Of a stretch of 64,000 bases of DNA, positions 14,000 to 27,639 are shown in pieces. Position 1 is the stretch's first letter. Every line of letters starts with the position of its first letter. The notes beneath the pieces were generated by a model that ran no database searches, was not told the DNA's origin, and saw nothing but the letters and a program-made list of their open reading frames with translations. The stretch comes from Motacilla alba alba. Lineage: Eukaryota; Chordata; Aves; Passeriformes; Motacillidae. Position numbers and translations under genes: made by a program. The DNA is taken from the NCBI RefSeq assembly GCF_015832195.1, contig NC_052021.1, positions 28,918,786 to 28,982,785 of the forward strand, in the 5' to 3' direction.

Positions 14000-16900
14000 A
14001 AAATCCATGATTTCTCTGTTTTATCCTCAGTGGGACACACATTTCTCTCTCAGCAGTATGCTTTCTGCAGTATCTCCTACTAAAATAAATGGTGGTTCCC
14101 TAAACAGTAATTTTTGCATCTTCAGGCTTTCTCCTGTTTCTCCAGCCTCCTTCTGTCATATATATCCTATTCCATAAACATTACCATGAGAAGACCATAT
14201 AGTTTTAATCCTATTTTGAAAATTACTCCAGAGTTTCAGTAGATGTGCTGGCTTCTGTGCTTGAAGGAGTTTACATCTCCCTGTGGCTCACTACATCTGT
14301 GGGGTTTAGCTTTTGTAGCATTTAAGCTTTGACCTAAGGACAAGTGCAGTGGCCAAAAATCAACTCTTTGCTCAGCTGAAGAGCTGCAGCTAGCAAGCCT
14401 GCCATGACTTATTTGTCAGCATGTAGCTCTGACAGCTTTGTTAGTGTGGGATAAGCTTTACCCCAGCTGGACAGGCCTGAGTGATGGAGCAGACACAAAG
14501 GCTTTGGAGGACAGAGGTTTGTAAGAATTCACATTATTTTGGTATTTTGGAAGGAGGAATTTGAGGAAAACTGACCTTAAATCTATGACTCACTTTCTTT
14601 TGGATTCTAGGAAGTTCTCCTTTTGACAGATTAAAAACCAGTGCAAAAGAATTATAATGTTGGAATCCCTACAAACAGGTGAAAAGGGGCTAAGATTTGG
14701 GTGTTTTAATCTAGGCAACAATTAGCTCTAATTCTGTGATGGCAACAGCCATTGGCACTGCTTAAGATATAACAACAGAAACTGGTTTAAGCTCTGGTTA
14801 AATGTGCTCAGAGAACTCTGGTGAATAGTCTGGACAGTAGTAGTTTAGTGCCAATTTAGAATATCAGTCTATCTTGGTAAGAAATGCTACTGAGAAATTT
14901 GTTGACTCTGCGCTACTTTAAAATTCAGCTGATTTTTAGGCCACATCTTGAATTTGTTGCTCATGCTTTTATGAATGATAAAAAATAGATGGAACATCTT
15001 GTAGGAGTTGCAGGAATTGGCTTCTGACTATTGAGGTGCCCACATTTAATATGCATCTATTAAGTATAAACATTGCCTGGAGGCAAAAATAAGAAGAGAA
15101 CATGAAGCAAGGATGTATAAAAGTCAAGATAATATTGAGTTAAAAATGGGAATTCATCATCCCCCCTTGATTTTACCTTAAGAACAGAGCCATCAAAATT
15201 TCCCACAGAGAATTTTACTCTTGTAAGAATTTACTACTTAGTGAGACTTTACCTATTTGACTGAAATTCCGACTGGAAAATACATTAGAAGTATTTAAAT
15301 ATTTCTAATAGCTTGCAAAGAGTTTGAAAGTTTTCAATCCTACTCAGTACCAAACTAAATTTTAAATTCCATCTGGGGAAAAACAACACAATGTTTTAGA
15401 TTATTCAAGTCAAACCAGTGCTAAAGAGATAAAATGGGATCTTTCAATTTTCTCCCCGTTAGAGGTGTTCTTAGTTCAGTAGAGACATATTCCTGTTCAC
15501 ATCTTTTTCTTCTCAAAAGTGAAGGCTGTAATTAAAAAAGAAAACCAGAAAATCAGCACTGAAGCAAATTTATAAACTTGAATACTGGAGTTGGACAAAA
15601 TGACCTTCCAAAGTTAAAGAGAAGCTGAAACAGCCAATAATTGAAATGTCAGGAGGAACTGGCTGCTGAGAAAAAGCAAATATTTAAAGATGAGAAATAT
15701 TTAACAAGTGACTGGATTAATTTCTCTGCCAAGTTCATCAGAACCAAATATATTTCTATTTGATGTCAGGTACAATCTGACTAACCTTATAGGCATAAAA
15801 CAACCCTGGAGGCCTCTTTAGCCCAGAACAGTTTTAATGCAGAACATGCAGAATGCAGAACAGTTTAATGCAGAAAGAAATAATGTCATAAACAGAACAC
15901 ATATTTTTCAGTGAGGTAGATGCACCTTGGTATTGAAGACAAAGAGAGTTATAATTGTATGAATAACTGCTTGTGCTTCCATCTTTTACTGCTTGCTCTG
16001 AAGGAGCTGCTGCTGCAGCAGAATCCAGCTCTTTTATTAGAAGCTAAGTATGAGATACTCCTGTCACTTGACATACATAAGATTTATGTCCCTTCAGGGA
16101 GCTGTTCTGAGTTTTGCTCTTCTACTTCACTGGTTTCTCACCATCTTTACTCTATGGAAATATCATGGTGATTAGCCAACAATCGCAAAATTTAATTAAA
16201 TTGAGATTTCAAGGTGAGTCCTGCTTTGTTTTCTTGATCTCCAGCCTCGTGGCACAGGCTTTGCAAAAGCAGATACTTTCATGTTTTCAGTCCACTGATT
16301 TGAACTGCAACAAATTGTGACCACTCATGTTCAAAAGGCTGGGTCTCTAGAGGAATGTAATTTCACTGGGGAAAAAAGAAAAGAAAAGAAAAAAAGCCTG
16401 GGAATAGGTCTCCAAACAAGAGTCTGCCTAGGCATGCTTTGAAATTATTAAGAATTCCAGTTCCTCCCAATTCTTCCTACTGACACAGTGGGAATGAAAC
16501 TGCTCAATGGTAAGTGGCCAGTGCCCTGGTGGAGACAGACAGACAGATGGACAGCTCCTGCTCAGGGTCAGCACCTCAGCCCCATCCTCCTGAAGGAGCT
16601 GGATCTCAGGGAGCCTGGTCAGTGAAGCAAGGGCTGCACCCCTCACCACTGCCCAAGTCCCTGCATGGTCACTGCTTGGGGCTGCTGCCTGCTGGAGGTG
16701 CCACCACCCACACTGGGCCAAGGGAAACCCTCAAGTGCTGTTATTCTTGCAAATATCTGGAAGGTTCACCCTCAGTGCCTCTTTCACTGGAACAGCTTGT
16801 GGGATGAAGAGTTACGCTGACTGCAAAACCTCAGCCATACATTTCAGTTCAGTCTCAATTTTACCTTTGTGTGCACTACTTTTAAAAAGAAGCATAAACA

Positions 16901-19900
16901 TGCTATTAATAATGCTAATGACAGTGTCTGTTCCAGTACAAGATGATTTGGATGTGTTTATGGTAGCCCATGATTTAATTTACACACAACTGAACTGGTG
17001 AGATTTACAACTGGAACAGTAGATCATCTCTAGGTACATCTTTACTTGGATGGTCCCTATATTATTGTCATATGGATAAAATTAATCTTTTAAAGGACTA
17101 CATAAAGCCCAGGCTAAGCTTGTTCATTAAGCACTCAACACACAATATTTTAGTGACTGAAAGGGGAAAAAAACAATTAAACAATTTGTGTAATTCAGTA
17201 CTGTAGCATGTGACTGCATTGACAAGGTCACTGTGCTAAACTGACATCATCCACACCTCATGCAACTTCGAAAAATCCTCCAATATTTGCAGGGTGGTGC
17301 CTGTAAAGTGTCAGACTCCTAAAGATATTTTGTCCTTTCTGCTTGTTTAATTAGCAATTTATTTTTTAAATTAGGACTTCAGTATATTTTTAATTTACAG
17401 GACAAAAAGCTTAAGTGCTCTGTTGAGCTTTTTTGGCTACATGTTAAAACCACCATTTTTTCCTCTACTACATATAAATTTAATTTCCAAAGGTAACTCT
17501 CATTGACCCCGATAACCAGCAGTTTCTTTTGTAATTAGAAGCTTATTAGGTTGTTATTTACAGCATAAGTGATCAATAGTTTTTACTCTGGATCAGACAA
17601 TGTCAAAGCTCTAATAATTGGTATTAAATGTAAGAGAGATACTGTAACCAAAGCAAACATTAAAAAATCTTCCAAAAGTACATACTATACTGGGAGATTA
17701 TTAAAATTCCCGATACTGGCTAAAATGTTTAATGTGCTGAATACAAATGATATTTTAAAGAAAGATTTGTGGATCAAAGATGGATTTAATAATCATAATG
17801 TTTAGGAATTTGTTTTGAAAATATTTTTAATTGGATAATGTAAGACTTCTGAATTACAATGCTGTATTCATTAGCATTTCAATAGGTTATACTATCAACT
17901 CTTTTTGACATAAAAGAATTTGATTCGTTTTAAAAAATCATGAATCTCATGATCTCTTTTCTGCTGCCACTAGTTTTAAGTAATTTGATTATCTTCTACA
18001 AGAAGAGCAACAGGAACCTCATGGGCTTTGCTGGTAATGATGGTCTATGTATCTCTTCTCCGAAAGCAGCTCTGCTGCCTTTGAAAGTAATTTGCAGTTT
18101 CTTATCAACACAGAATTAAAAAGCAATATTGTCTAATTTGTTATGTTCAGTGGCACAGAGTATTGTAGAATTCTATCACATGCAAATCGCTTTGAAACCT
18201 GTATTATGTGACCATAATCAAGAGTACATAAATGAATTTCAAAATTTATGAAAGTGTTTATTATTAGCCAAGAAAAATCTCAAAAGACGAACTTGTCAAT
18301 AGGTTTAATAGTCTCTTAGCAAGATGTGTATTTTGCACACTCAAACCTCAGTGCAGTTTATAAAATAGTAATTCGTACTTTATAGTTGTATTGCAAATAA
18401 CTGGTCTGGACATTTCAGAGCAGGACAGGGCATAATTGTGTAAGTCTCAGAGTAAATCTGTACATTCAACGTGATGAACTCCTTGCTTGCAGAAGTTATC
18501 TTCTACTTCCAAGAGGAACCAAAACTGATTACTGTTGATCACTTAGACATAACTGCTTGTAACAGTCAACAAGCCATCACAGTAAGGTATAAAGACAGCC
18601 CTTAGGGGAAATGCTGCCTATCTGATGACATTTAAAGCTTTAAAGAATTCCTTCCAGATACTGCAGGAAATCATCATGAGCCAGCACAGGCTGCCAATGC
18701 CACCGAGTGGAACCAAGCCATTAAATCATGTGTACTGGTAACATTGCCATCCAAACCATTAAATTAATTTATGGAGCTGGTCTTGCAAACAGTTCATCAT
18801 GTCAGCAATGCCAAGGTCTGTGGTAGGAACTACCAGGGTGAGAAAAGCCTATCACATGGGTACATGTGCATGATGGTGCCTTGCAATTGGATCAACCTTC
18901 CTTTTGTGTTGATTTTGGCAGTTCTAAGAAATAAAACATGGTTTAAATGATATCCTACTACCTCTTGTTCCTCTACAATATTTTGATAAGAGAAGTAAGG
19001 CATGAAGTTCCTGTAGCTGTTTGATCTGACATTATCAGGTGTGTATAAACAGATGATGATGTTTTAGCAGAGCAAATAAATTGTATGTCATTTTTTATTA
19101 AACAAAGAGTATAATAACTGGACTATATTATCACAATGGAAGCATAGAAGACCATAGACTGTACAGCTGAAACCCTGTAGCAATATTTGTTCCTCATATT
19201 TAAAGAAATGTATCTTTATCAAGCTTTCACAATGGCTGCATCTTGCTAATGTAAAGAATCTTCACTCTTGTTAAGGCTAGATGATTATAATTAAAAGATA
19301 AATGTACTGTTAGAAGGTTCTACGCCACACTCTATGAGAATTTAACTGAAAGATATACATTATACCTGTATGTGAATTATAATGGCTTCTCAGCAGGGAA
19401 CGCAGAATCACTTACAGTACGTAAACATTTAAAGAGGAAAATGCTAACACACTGAAAGAGTTTAACATCAGTAGCGATTTATCAAATGAAGAAGTTTCAT
19501 AAAGTCCACTCTCTGGGAGAACATTCACCATTAGACAAAAGCCTGGCATCCTTGGTAGTCTGAAGTTCAATCAATTTGAAAACCAAAACCATTCAATGAG
19601 ATAAACAAGATTTTAAGAAAACCATCATCTTCTTTCTCAGGTAAAAGCCAGAATTAAAATAATAATTATTAAAATAATCCAACCAGGTCGCTTTACAGGC
19701 AAATTTACACACTGTCTCTTTAAAACACAGCATGCCCAAAAGCCTTTTGGGTTTGGAATGTAGCACTGCACCAAGTATTTCACAAAGCCTCTAAATATCA
19801 CAAGAAGCTTTTTTTAGAGAGAAAAAAAAATAAAATTCCAGCTGACTGAGACTGTTCTAGCAGGAGTGCCTCAGCTTAGCTCCCAGACCTGGAATTCCAG

Positions 19901-19977
19901 ATAAACAACAGAGGACAGCAAACAGATTTTTTTTTTTTTGATTTTTTTTTTTTTTAACACGTCCTTTTGTAATGCAG
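14000..19977 (-). other. GFRA1: Probable GFRA1 3' UTR and downstream DNA
   Basis: This follows the GFRA1 stop codon on the minus strand. It is AT-rich, has few open frames and no recognisable transposon, which suits a long 3' UTR; mammalian GFRA1 also has a 3' UTR of several kilobases (from memory). Canonical AATAAA signals on the minus strand occur at 19094..19099, 18257..18262, 17358..17363 and 16033..16038. Which of them is used cannot be told from sequence, so the left border given here is arbitrary. Only the first kilobase after the stop is a firm UTR inference. Confidence 0.45.
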
Positions 19978-20139
19978 CTACAAGATGACTGATGAGCTTA
20001 GGGACAAAGAGAGCGAGAGTGCAAGTGCCATCAGGGTGAGCTGTGTGCTTAGATAGGAGCTGGTAGGAAGAGCCAGGGAATTCTCCGCGGATATGTGACT
20101 GGTGGAGACTCCCGCTGTGTTGTCCTTCCCCAGAGCATT
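19978..20139 (-). CDS. GFRA1: GFRA1 last coding exon: C-terminal GPI-anchor signal
   Basis: This exon encodes the last 53 residues of GDNF family receptor alpha-1 plus a TAG stop (19980..19978). It opens after a TTGCAG acceptor in phase 0 with NALGKDNTAGVSTSHIS, continues through a Ser/Thr/Pro-rich spacer and ends in a hydrophobic run rich in Leu and Ser (ALALSLSLSLSSSVIL) with no charged residue after it. That is the layout of a GPI-attachment signal: small residues at a probable omega site around ISAENS, a spacer, and a C-terminal hydrophobic tail that the GPI transamidase removes in the ER. The receptor then sits on the outer leaflet of the plasma membrane and presents GDNF to RET or NCAM. 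The tail differs strongly from the mammalian one but resembles the chicken GFRA1 C-terminus as I remember it. Another frame of the same DNA is also open, but it does not join the upstream exons. Confidence 0.88.
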   Translation of the reverse strand, partial: NALGKDNTAGVSTSHISAENSLALPTSSYLSTQLTLMALALSLSLSLSSSVIL

Positions 20140-20853
20140 CTGCAAGACACAACACCTTCCTTGGTCACCAGCACAACATTTTTATTGCAAACCATTCAAG
20201 TTCTACTTCACAAAATTCATCTTTCGTTTGCCCATGTCCCTCCCTCCACTGATACCTGTACATCCATCTCATAAATGGAATGACAGAAAGGTCATTAAAA
20301 CAGATGTCACAATGACAGTATTTTCAAATTAGTTAACACCAGTACTGCACACTTCAAAAAAGAGAAGAGGATTAAAAAATTATTACTTTAGCAATGGTTC
20401 CATGTATAAATGTATGGGGTTTTTTTAGGGATCTGTGTTTGTCATGCCAATTTACTTTATAACAGCAAAAGCAAGACCCCTAGAGAAACTACAACTCCTG
20501 TACAGTCAACAGGACAAATTTGTTTGATAAGTTATTTCTGGATAACAATAAATAAAATTTAATCCGTGGGTGCAGATTATGAAGTAAGTATCCTTGCTAG
20601 GTGCAATGGTGTTTACTGTGGGATCTGCCTAAACATACACCAGACAGGTACTGAAATATCAAACCAGCAGAGGACACTTTGAGCCCAGCTCTGAACTTCT
20701 AAGTGAGATCATTCTTTATTGCACTATGATATCCAAACATAACAAAACTGACAAGACAAGCATGAGGTAGCCTATAATAATCTTGACAGACTTAGAATGT
20801 CTTTTCATATGGGGAGGCACCTATGCTGTGAAATATCCAAGATCAACACTTAC
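20140..20853 (-). other. GFRA1: GFRA1 intron between the last two coding exons
   Basis: A 714-nt phase-0 intron with GTAAGT donor at the 20853 end and TTGCAG acceptor at the 20140 end. I see no nested gene or transposon in it. Confidence 0.85.
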
Positions 20854-20910
20854 CTCATTAAGACAGAGCTCTGTGTCTACAGATTCATTGGATTTTCGCT
20901 TCTTCTGTGC
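20854..20910 (-). CDS. GFRA1: GFRA1 penultimate coding exon, 19 codons
   Basis: A 57-nt exon flanked by TTCGTAG acceptor and GAG|GTAAGT donor, phase 0 on both sides. It encodes AQKKRKSNESVDTELCLNE. Human GFRA1 has AQKLKSNVS at this point, directly after CANLQ, so order and alignment agree. The sequon N-E-S matches the human N-glycosylation site at Asn406. The exon belongs to the stalk between D3 and the GPI tail and contains one cysteine (ELCL), also present in human. Because the exon is symmetric, skipping it would shorten the stalk without shifting the frame. Confidence 0.9.
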
Positions 20911-23900
20911 CTACGAAAAAATACAAATGTTATTCCCTGTACAATTTATACTTCCAGCAGCACAAAGCACTTAGATAAATTTGCATCAGTTGTCAAAATC
21001 CTATAATTTTGACAGCAATTTGCACATTATTAGCAAATAAACTCCAAATGTAACTGCATGTTTTCCAATATTCATATTCTCATTTGAATTTACAACAAAA
21101 TTTCCAACAGTCAACTAAGAGTACCTAGTAATTACAATGACGAGTGCCATCAGCTGCAGAGAACATGTTATCTCTTCTATGGCCCCTTAAAAATGCTGCT
21201 GGACATTCATGAGAAGAAATGAAATATGACAGTTAATAATTACCATAGTACCACTGCATATTAACAAATAATCTATGATATACCTCAGTTTTAGGAAAAT
21301 ATACAACACAGGAGTATTTTATCCTTAATGATTCTTGCAATTTTCCAACTATTATGATAAAAATATAAGTATTATTTTAATATATGTCATGGTTGCCAAA
21401 GAATCTCTTCTACAAAGCTGCAAAAAGAACACTGACTCAAGCAAGAAGCATTTCAAGTGACATCATCCAAAATGGAAGCAGCAGGCTGCACTCTGTCCAG
21501 CAGCAGGAGGTGTTTAATATTTCCATTCCTCAAGTGAGCAAGTCCGGTCTGCGTGTTTTCTGCTTTTCTACAAGGGCACTACTAATCCCCACGGTGAGGA
21601 AGGTGCTCTCAATAAACAGTGCTGTGGCTGACTTGAGCCCTTCAGTGATTCTCAGTATGAGTTCTTTCTTTTGTATATTCCAGAAACAAACCAAGCACCC
21701 TTTTATGGGAGGTAACTGAGCTGAAGCAAATCAGTTCTTGTAAGAGAAGACTTGGGTTTAAAAAACTACTGACTGCACTGGGCACATCTGGTGCTTCCAC
21801 CTGGGAGTTTTGTTGGACCTGCAATTTATTTACTGCAAAAAAATGAAGATCTGAATCTCAGAGAGCTGCATTCATTTTACACTGCAGAATCTCACTGGTT
21901 TAGGCAGTGATGGCCTGGACTAAAGCAGATGTGAGAAAGTGCTGAGCAGTCTGATTTTATACCCTCAAAAATTCAGTTCCACATACTGATATTTATTTCA
22001 TATCTGAGTGCCACTGGTTCTGCCAATGGATACAAAACAGTCTTTGACCTAATTACTGATTTTAGAATTCAAATGAAGAAACTGAACTTCTTATTTGGAA
22101 ACATATTCTCTGCTTTTGACGATACATGAACATCTTACAGACAACTGAAAAAGTGAAACAGCTGGGATTTAAGAGAAAGACAGCTCAGCTATAGTAATAA
22201 TACATACGGAATATATGTTGATAGCTTTTGTATATATGACAAAATAATTGCTCCATTTATTAATAAACACTCCCCGTAAAATTTCCTTCTTGCATACCCA
22301 CTCTACTAATTAGCACCATTAAAGTGGTTATGGTAGGCATATATTTACCTGTCTAAACGGAAAAAGAAATGTCTGGAAGTAAATTTACAACAAAAAGAAG
22401 CATCACAGTGAAGCCTTTGTGCCATGTTTGTAGTGGATAGAAAACTTCTTTTAATGGCAACTTGGTATCTGTCAACTCCCAAATGGCTAGCTTCAAGGAG
22501 ACAGGTAAAGAAGGATATAATAGATTTAAAACCTGATTTTCTTATGTCCATAACAGCCATACTACCTTATTGGAATTAGAATGTGAGGCTTCAGATAAAG
22601 CCTCTGGATCAGAGGTTCAGATCCTGACAGTGTAGGCTGTGAGGATCATACAAGCCTCTTATTTCTCAGTCTGTCACTTATTGCTAACTTTCCTATTCCT
22701 ACATGTGTTTGTTTATTTGAAACACTGCTTTGCTGCTTACACCTGCTGTGGATTGAGAGCACTGTGCTAACTACAGGTCTACGCCTGGTAGCTGGTCTCA
22801 ACACCAAAGTCAGAATTTATATGCCTTTTGTACTGTGTTTATCAAATGAGTAAAGAGAAAAACATCATTATTTTGCCTATATGCAGTCTTCCTTTACTTC
22901 ATTCAGCCCGAAAACAATGTTGTGCAGCAGCTAAACCATATTTACCTCTGAGAACACTATTATAAGGGTAAAATCAATGGCTAAAAAAAAAAAAACCACC
23001 ATAAAAAACCTCTTTTCAATCATTTTGATAAACATTCTTTGGTTTTCATTTGGATACTTCTCAGCATCCATATACTTACTGTAGACATTGTAACATCAAC
23101 AACACTTATTCACATGCATCATCTATTAAAATGTCCTCCTCTCTTAGCACTGAAAAGCAATTTTAATAATCAGGCAGGCTTTTCCCTTATCAAAACAGAA
23201 AGGACAGTATCTTCTATTTAAAAATACAACAAAAATGCAACCTTTTATTGGGAGGAAGGCAAACAGAAAGAAAAAACTGTCATTCTGAGGATGAGATGAG
23301 ACATTATATGCCAAGTTTCAAATTGGAAGAGTACATTTTTAGTGTTGAGTTATAAACCTGTGAGAATGGGTTATAATGGAAATACTGGCATAGGCTGCAC
23401 TACTGGAATACAACAGAGCACCGCTAAATCACAAATAATGGGGAAAAAAACCAAACCTACATGTTGAAGAGAGTGCTTTAGTGAATGTCCTTTACTTACA
23501 ACCAAAGGGGAAAATTCTTCCTGTCTTGGGCAGAAACAGCTCTACACCAAGCAGAACTCTTTCTTTGTGCTACAGTGAGTGAACAACTTATCAGAGATTA
23601 AAAATAAAATCAGAGTTTAGAGGTTATGCTGATAGCCCTGGTGGAAATAGACCCAGACTGGGAGATGTGCATTTGAATTAAACAGGATACCCTCTGCTGT
23701 CAGATATTTACTTTCTAACGTCTTCCATTATCCTAAAAATTTAAACAAGAGAAATGAGTGTCCATCACGTACAGCTGCAGACAATTCTGCAATAACTACA
23801 CCATCAGTTAATTTGGGAATTGAGAGTTGTTCATTATGCAAGATGCCAAAGATTCACTGCCAATCCCATCTCAGGTATCCAGCTTGCCTACCAAACAGGC

Positions 23901-24003
23901 AAGAAGGTGTTTTCAAATGTTCTGGAAGTACCTAACTCCACAGGAGTAAGAGAGCACACACAAATGGCTAAGTTGCCTGTATTCAAATTTGTATTCTTTT
24001 AAA

Positions 24004-24053
24004 ATTTTAATACAAAGCTGTTTATCTGGTGATAAACAGCTTTATATTAAAAT
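24004..24053. repeat. 23-bp inverted repeat with 4-nt loop
   Basis: Left arm 24004..24026 and right arm 24031..24053 are reverse complements with a single mismatch, separated by TGGT. The core of each arm is AAAGCTGTTTATC and its complement. The structure would extrude as a cruciform in DNA or form a stable hairpin in the GFRA1 pre-mRNA. The loop is too short for a normal microRNA precursor. I see no flanking target-site duplication that would make it a transposon. Confidence 0.9.
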
Positions 24054-27000
24054 AAATCTATGGGGACTGTATCATTAAATTAAAAAACAAGCAGGGCTGG
24101 GCTGATAAAAATAATGATTTAAAAAAACAGGGAAGGAGAATCAGCTCAAAATAAGTGGCTAACAAAGATGTATGAGTTCTTTTCTACTGAGGAAAAATAG
24201 CATTTGCTAATGACTTACTTAATGACACACTGAGCTGTGACATATCTCAGTCTGTAAAACAAAGTTACATAAATGGGCTGACACTTACTCCAGCTTTGCA
24301 GGGAATTGTAATTCATTAATGTGAGCTACTCTGGCAAAGCTGCGTCCATACAGCCAACAGGCTTGACCTCACTTAAGCTTTTATGTTTTCTAAAAATGAA
24401 TACCTCCTTTCCCAGAGAACCTCCTCACTGTAGCAGCACAAGCAATAAGTGGTATTTAGAGATAATTGTATTTAAGCACCTCCTGATGAGCTTCAGTATC
24501 ATGTCTGCTAGTCACATACAAGCCTTGTTTTGGTCTCAAAACCCTTTAGTTTTCAATATCAGAATTATAATATTGGACTTGGTCAGGGGCTGGTGGAGTA
24601 ACCAACAGCATGTCCAGGAAAGAAAAAAAAATCTCATTATGAGAAGCAAAGTTTTACTTCTTTCTTTCCCAGAAAGAGAATTAAATCAGGATCAGCAGTT
24701 GACCTAGTGGTTTTCTGAAAAGAGAAAGAAATATTGCTTACAGAGATGTTTCTCATTCAGAAGACTCTGTGAACCTCCCATGTTTCCTTCTGATCCTATA
24801 TGAGTTTAATTGTATGTCCCTAATTAGTCTTCCGTTGCCCTGCACCTAATAATTATCACAAGATCCTCCTAAAACAAGTCCCTGCTTTCCATCTCCCAAA
24901 TCCCTCTGGATCCGTGCTCTGTAGACACTACAGCCCTGAATTTATGCCCAGAAATGCAATCTTGCAATTATGCATCCAGCTTTTGCAAATCCCAGCACTG
25001 CATGGTTAATAAAAGCATTAAACACTGCAGCAGTGTCTCACCAGGAGTCAGCACACACACTCAGGGCTTGTCACCCAGCAGTATTTTCATATGTTCACTA
25101 CAGCACCAATTTCTGTTACCCAAAGCAAGGAAAAGTTCTGACTGGGGATGTCTCCATATGGACGGGAGCTTTCATGGGAGGGAGGGAAGGGAAGGAGAAG
25201 GATGTAAAGGGAGCTGACTGCATTGCTCTGAATGCAAACAGGCACAGAGTGAGCACCCAAATATAGAAGCCAGCCCCTTTCTTTAGCTAGCCACTTTGGG
25301 CTTTATGAGCTTTATGGAACATATTACTTGGACAGGGAGAGACAACAGAAGCATCATTAGGACAGATATCTGCTAGGTAGGCTGTTTATACAGCTAATTT
25401 TAATGAGTGAGCCCTTGTCCTCTCCTGAGATCCTGGTTAGTTATGCCCATATTAACAAGCCTTTCTGAAGAAGAGGGACAAATCTCCCAGAATGCATCCT
25501 TCAAATGACCACACTTCTAAAGTAGCTATAACAAATGAGTGTTTGTTCTTTTTGTTCTTCTCCTGTGTTGATTAGAGAGATTTACTATGCAACTAACCTG
25601 CTTTCCCCAACAGCAGGACACAAACAATAACCAGAGAAATATACAGACTGTAAAAATGCAATCAGTTTAACTCTTCTGTGCTCACTAAGTGGATGGGGCA
25701 TCTATCACAAGTGACAATAGTATTTTCTTATTAGCACAGGAGTACTCTGCCACACTGGAGTATAATTACTTTCAACACGGAAGATAAGAAAAGTGTGGGT
25801 CAGAGACATAGGCTAGTGAAATAAAGATCCAATTCAGCACAGGGTAATTCTGAAGCCCATACCATCCAGGCAGAGTGCAGAGCTATTCAAGCTATAAAAA
25901 CAAGCAGCTCTGCACTGTCCTGTAACAAAGCAGCCAGATCTTTTTTCTGCTTTGTTTTTTTGTTGTTTTTTTTTTTTTTTTTTCTCTCTGCTGAATCAAC
26001 CCTCAAGATACAAGCTCAGGGCATGAAATTATCAGTTGTCATTCTGCATAAAAGCACTACAGTTCTGTCATGACACTTTGTGGAGAGAAGAAAGTATCTT
26101 CTAGAAACAAGCATCATGAAGACATTACTGCACTACGCTCCAGAGCTACACAGATCACATCCAGCACAGAAAGAAGCAAATCACAAGATTTTCAGCTGAG
26201 ACACATTGAATAAAGTAAACCAAGCATCCCCTGGTGCCCAAATATGCACTGGGAAAACACACACTGAGGGGATTTTGACAGCATTCCCCTTATCCCTCAA
26301 CTTTAATAAATTCTTGCTGGATTTGAGGACTTAAACATGAGAAATGAGAAACAGAGAGTGACCTTAAAGTAGCGAAGTTTGTTTTCTGGCCAGGAAAGAC
26401 AAGGTCTCTAGGAATCCTCTGGAAGAGGGGCTGGAACAAAGCTAGGGCCTTGTGCTAAAGCCAGCTTTGCAGCTCTGCAGTCACCAGGGAAGGAGAACCA
26501 CCCAGTCACTCTGGACAGGGCCAGGTGGGCTGGGAACAGCATCTCCTCCCCAGACTGCAGAGGAGGAACAACTCAAATCAGCTCTGGTCTCACAGACACT
26601 GCAGACACTTGGGGCTACTGACAGATGCAGATGGAAACACACATAGCAGGAGACACCGCTTCAGAAATCTAAGAAATGGGCAGAAGAGATGATAAAGTCT
26701 GATATGGATAGAGGGAAAACTCCCTTCAAATTCTTCAATTTGCAAATTGTTAGAAAATTTGATTGAAGGGATAAGAATTGGAAGTAATCCTCCCAAAATG
26801 GGCTGAAAAGAGTGTGGAAGGAAGGAAAGATGACCTATATTAATTATTGCTAGACCATTCCCAGATCCTTATGTTAATAAACATGAGACCTCATTAAGCT
26901 CCATCTCTCACTGCACTTCTTTGGCTGGGATAACATGGCACTGAAATTGCCTAACAGCAATCTTAAAGGTTTTATAAAAAACAGATCCTATCAAAACCAC

Positions 27001-27639
27001 CAAACTGATCAAACAGCTTACAAGGACCAGACATGGAGATCTTCAAATATTTATTTCAAGCAATTAGTTTCCCAGTGAGCACAGCACAAAATATGACATC
27101 CAGCCAAGACAACTGAGCTGACTTACCTTTCATGGCAGTACAGTAACTTGCTAACAATTTTGTTTTCGTGTTCAGTCATTCATTTAGCTGAGTAAAATGA
27201 ATTTCTATAGTCCCAGATTCTTCCTTCCTATTTTTAGGGGATATTATGCAATTCTCCTAATATGGTCTTTTTATGGATTTGCTGCAAGCAAATATTTTTG
27301 CATTAAGAAAGGCAGAGGAGGAAACAGAATACTAAAAAGCAGAGGCTGAATAAGTTTTATTAGGTTAATATCTCAACATCTTGGGCTGCCTAGGTTGTTG
27401 GGTTTTTTCTCTAGTTATAAAACTAAACATCCATGTAATCCAAAGTTGAGTTGTTTTGGATTTTATTATTAAAATGCATTTCTCAAGTGATTCACCACAG
27501 AGATCAACCCAGTGCCATGGACAGCACGTACAGGTAGCATCTGGCTGCTGCACGCTGAAAGCACCTGAAGAAAAACAGCAGGAACACAAAGGCATTGTAG
27601 TCTCAGTCAGAAGAGGGGAATTTTGAGGGAAGGTAAGTA

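Noticed and set aside
1..19000. Possible ATRNL1 3' exons next to GFRA1
   Set aside because: Neighbourhood in mammals suggested it, but no exon-like frame with ATRNL1 character is visible.
19871..20155. 94-codon minus frame overlapping the last GFRA1 exon
   Set aside because: It is a shifted reading of the same DNA. The GFRA1 frame joins the upstream exon in phase and has the GPI-signal layout.
24004..24053. Hairpin as a microRNA gene
   Set aside because: A 4-nt loop and 23-bp stem are too short for a Drosha substrate.
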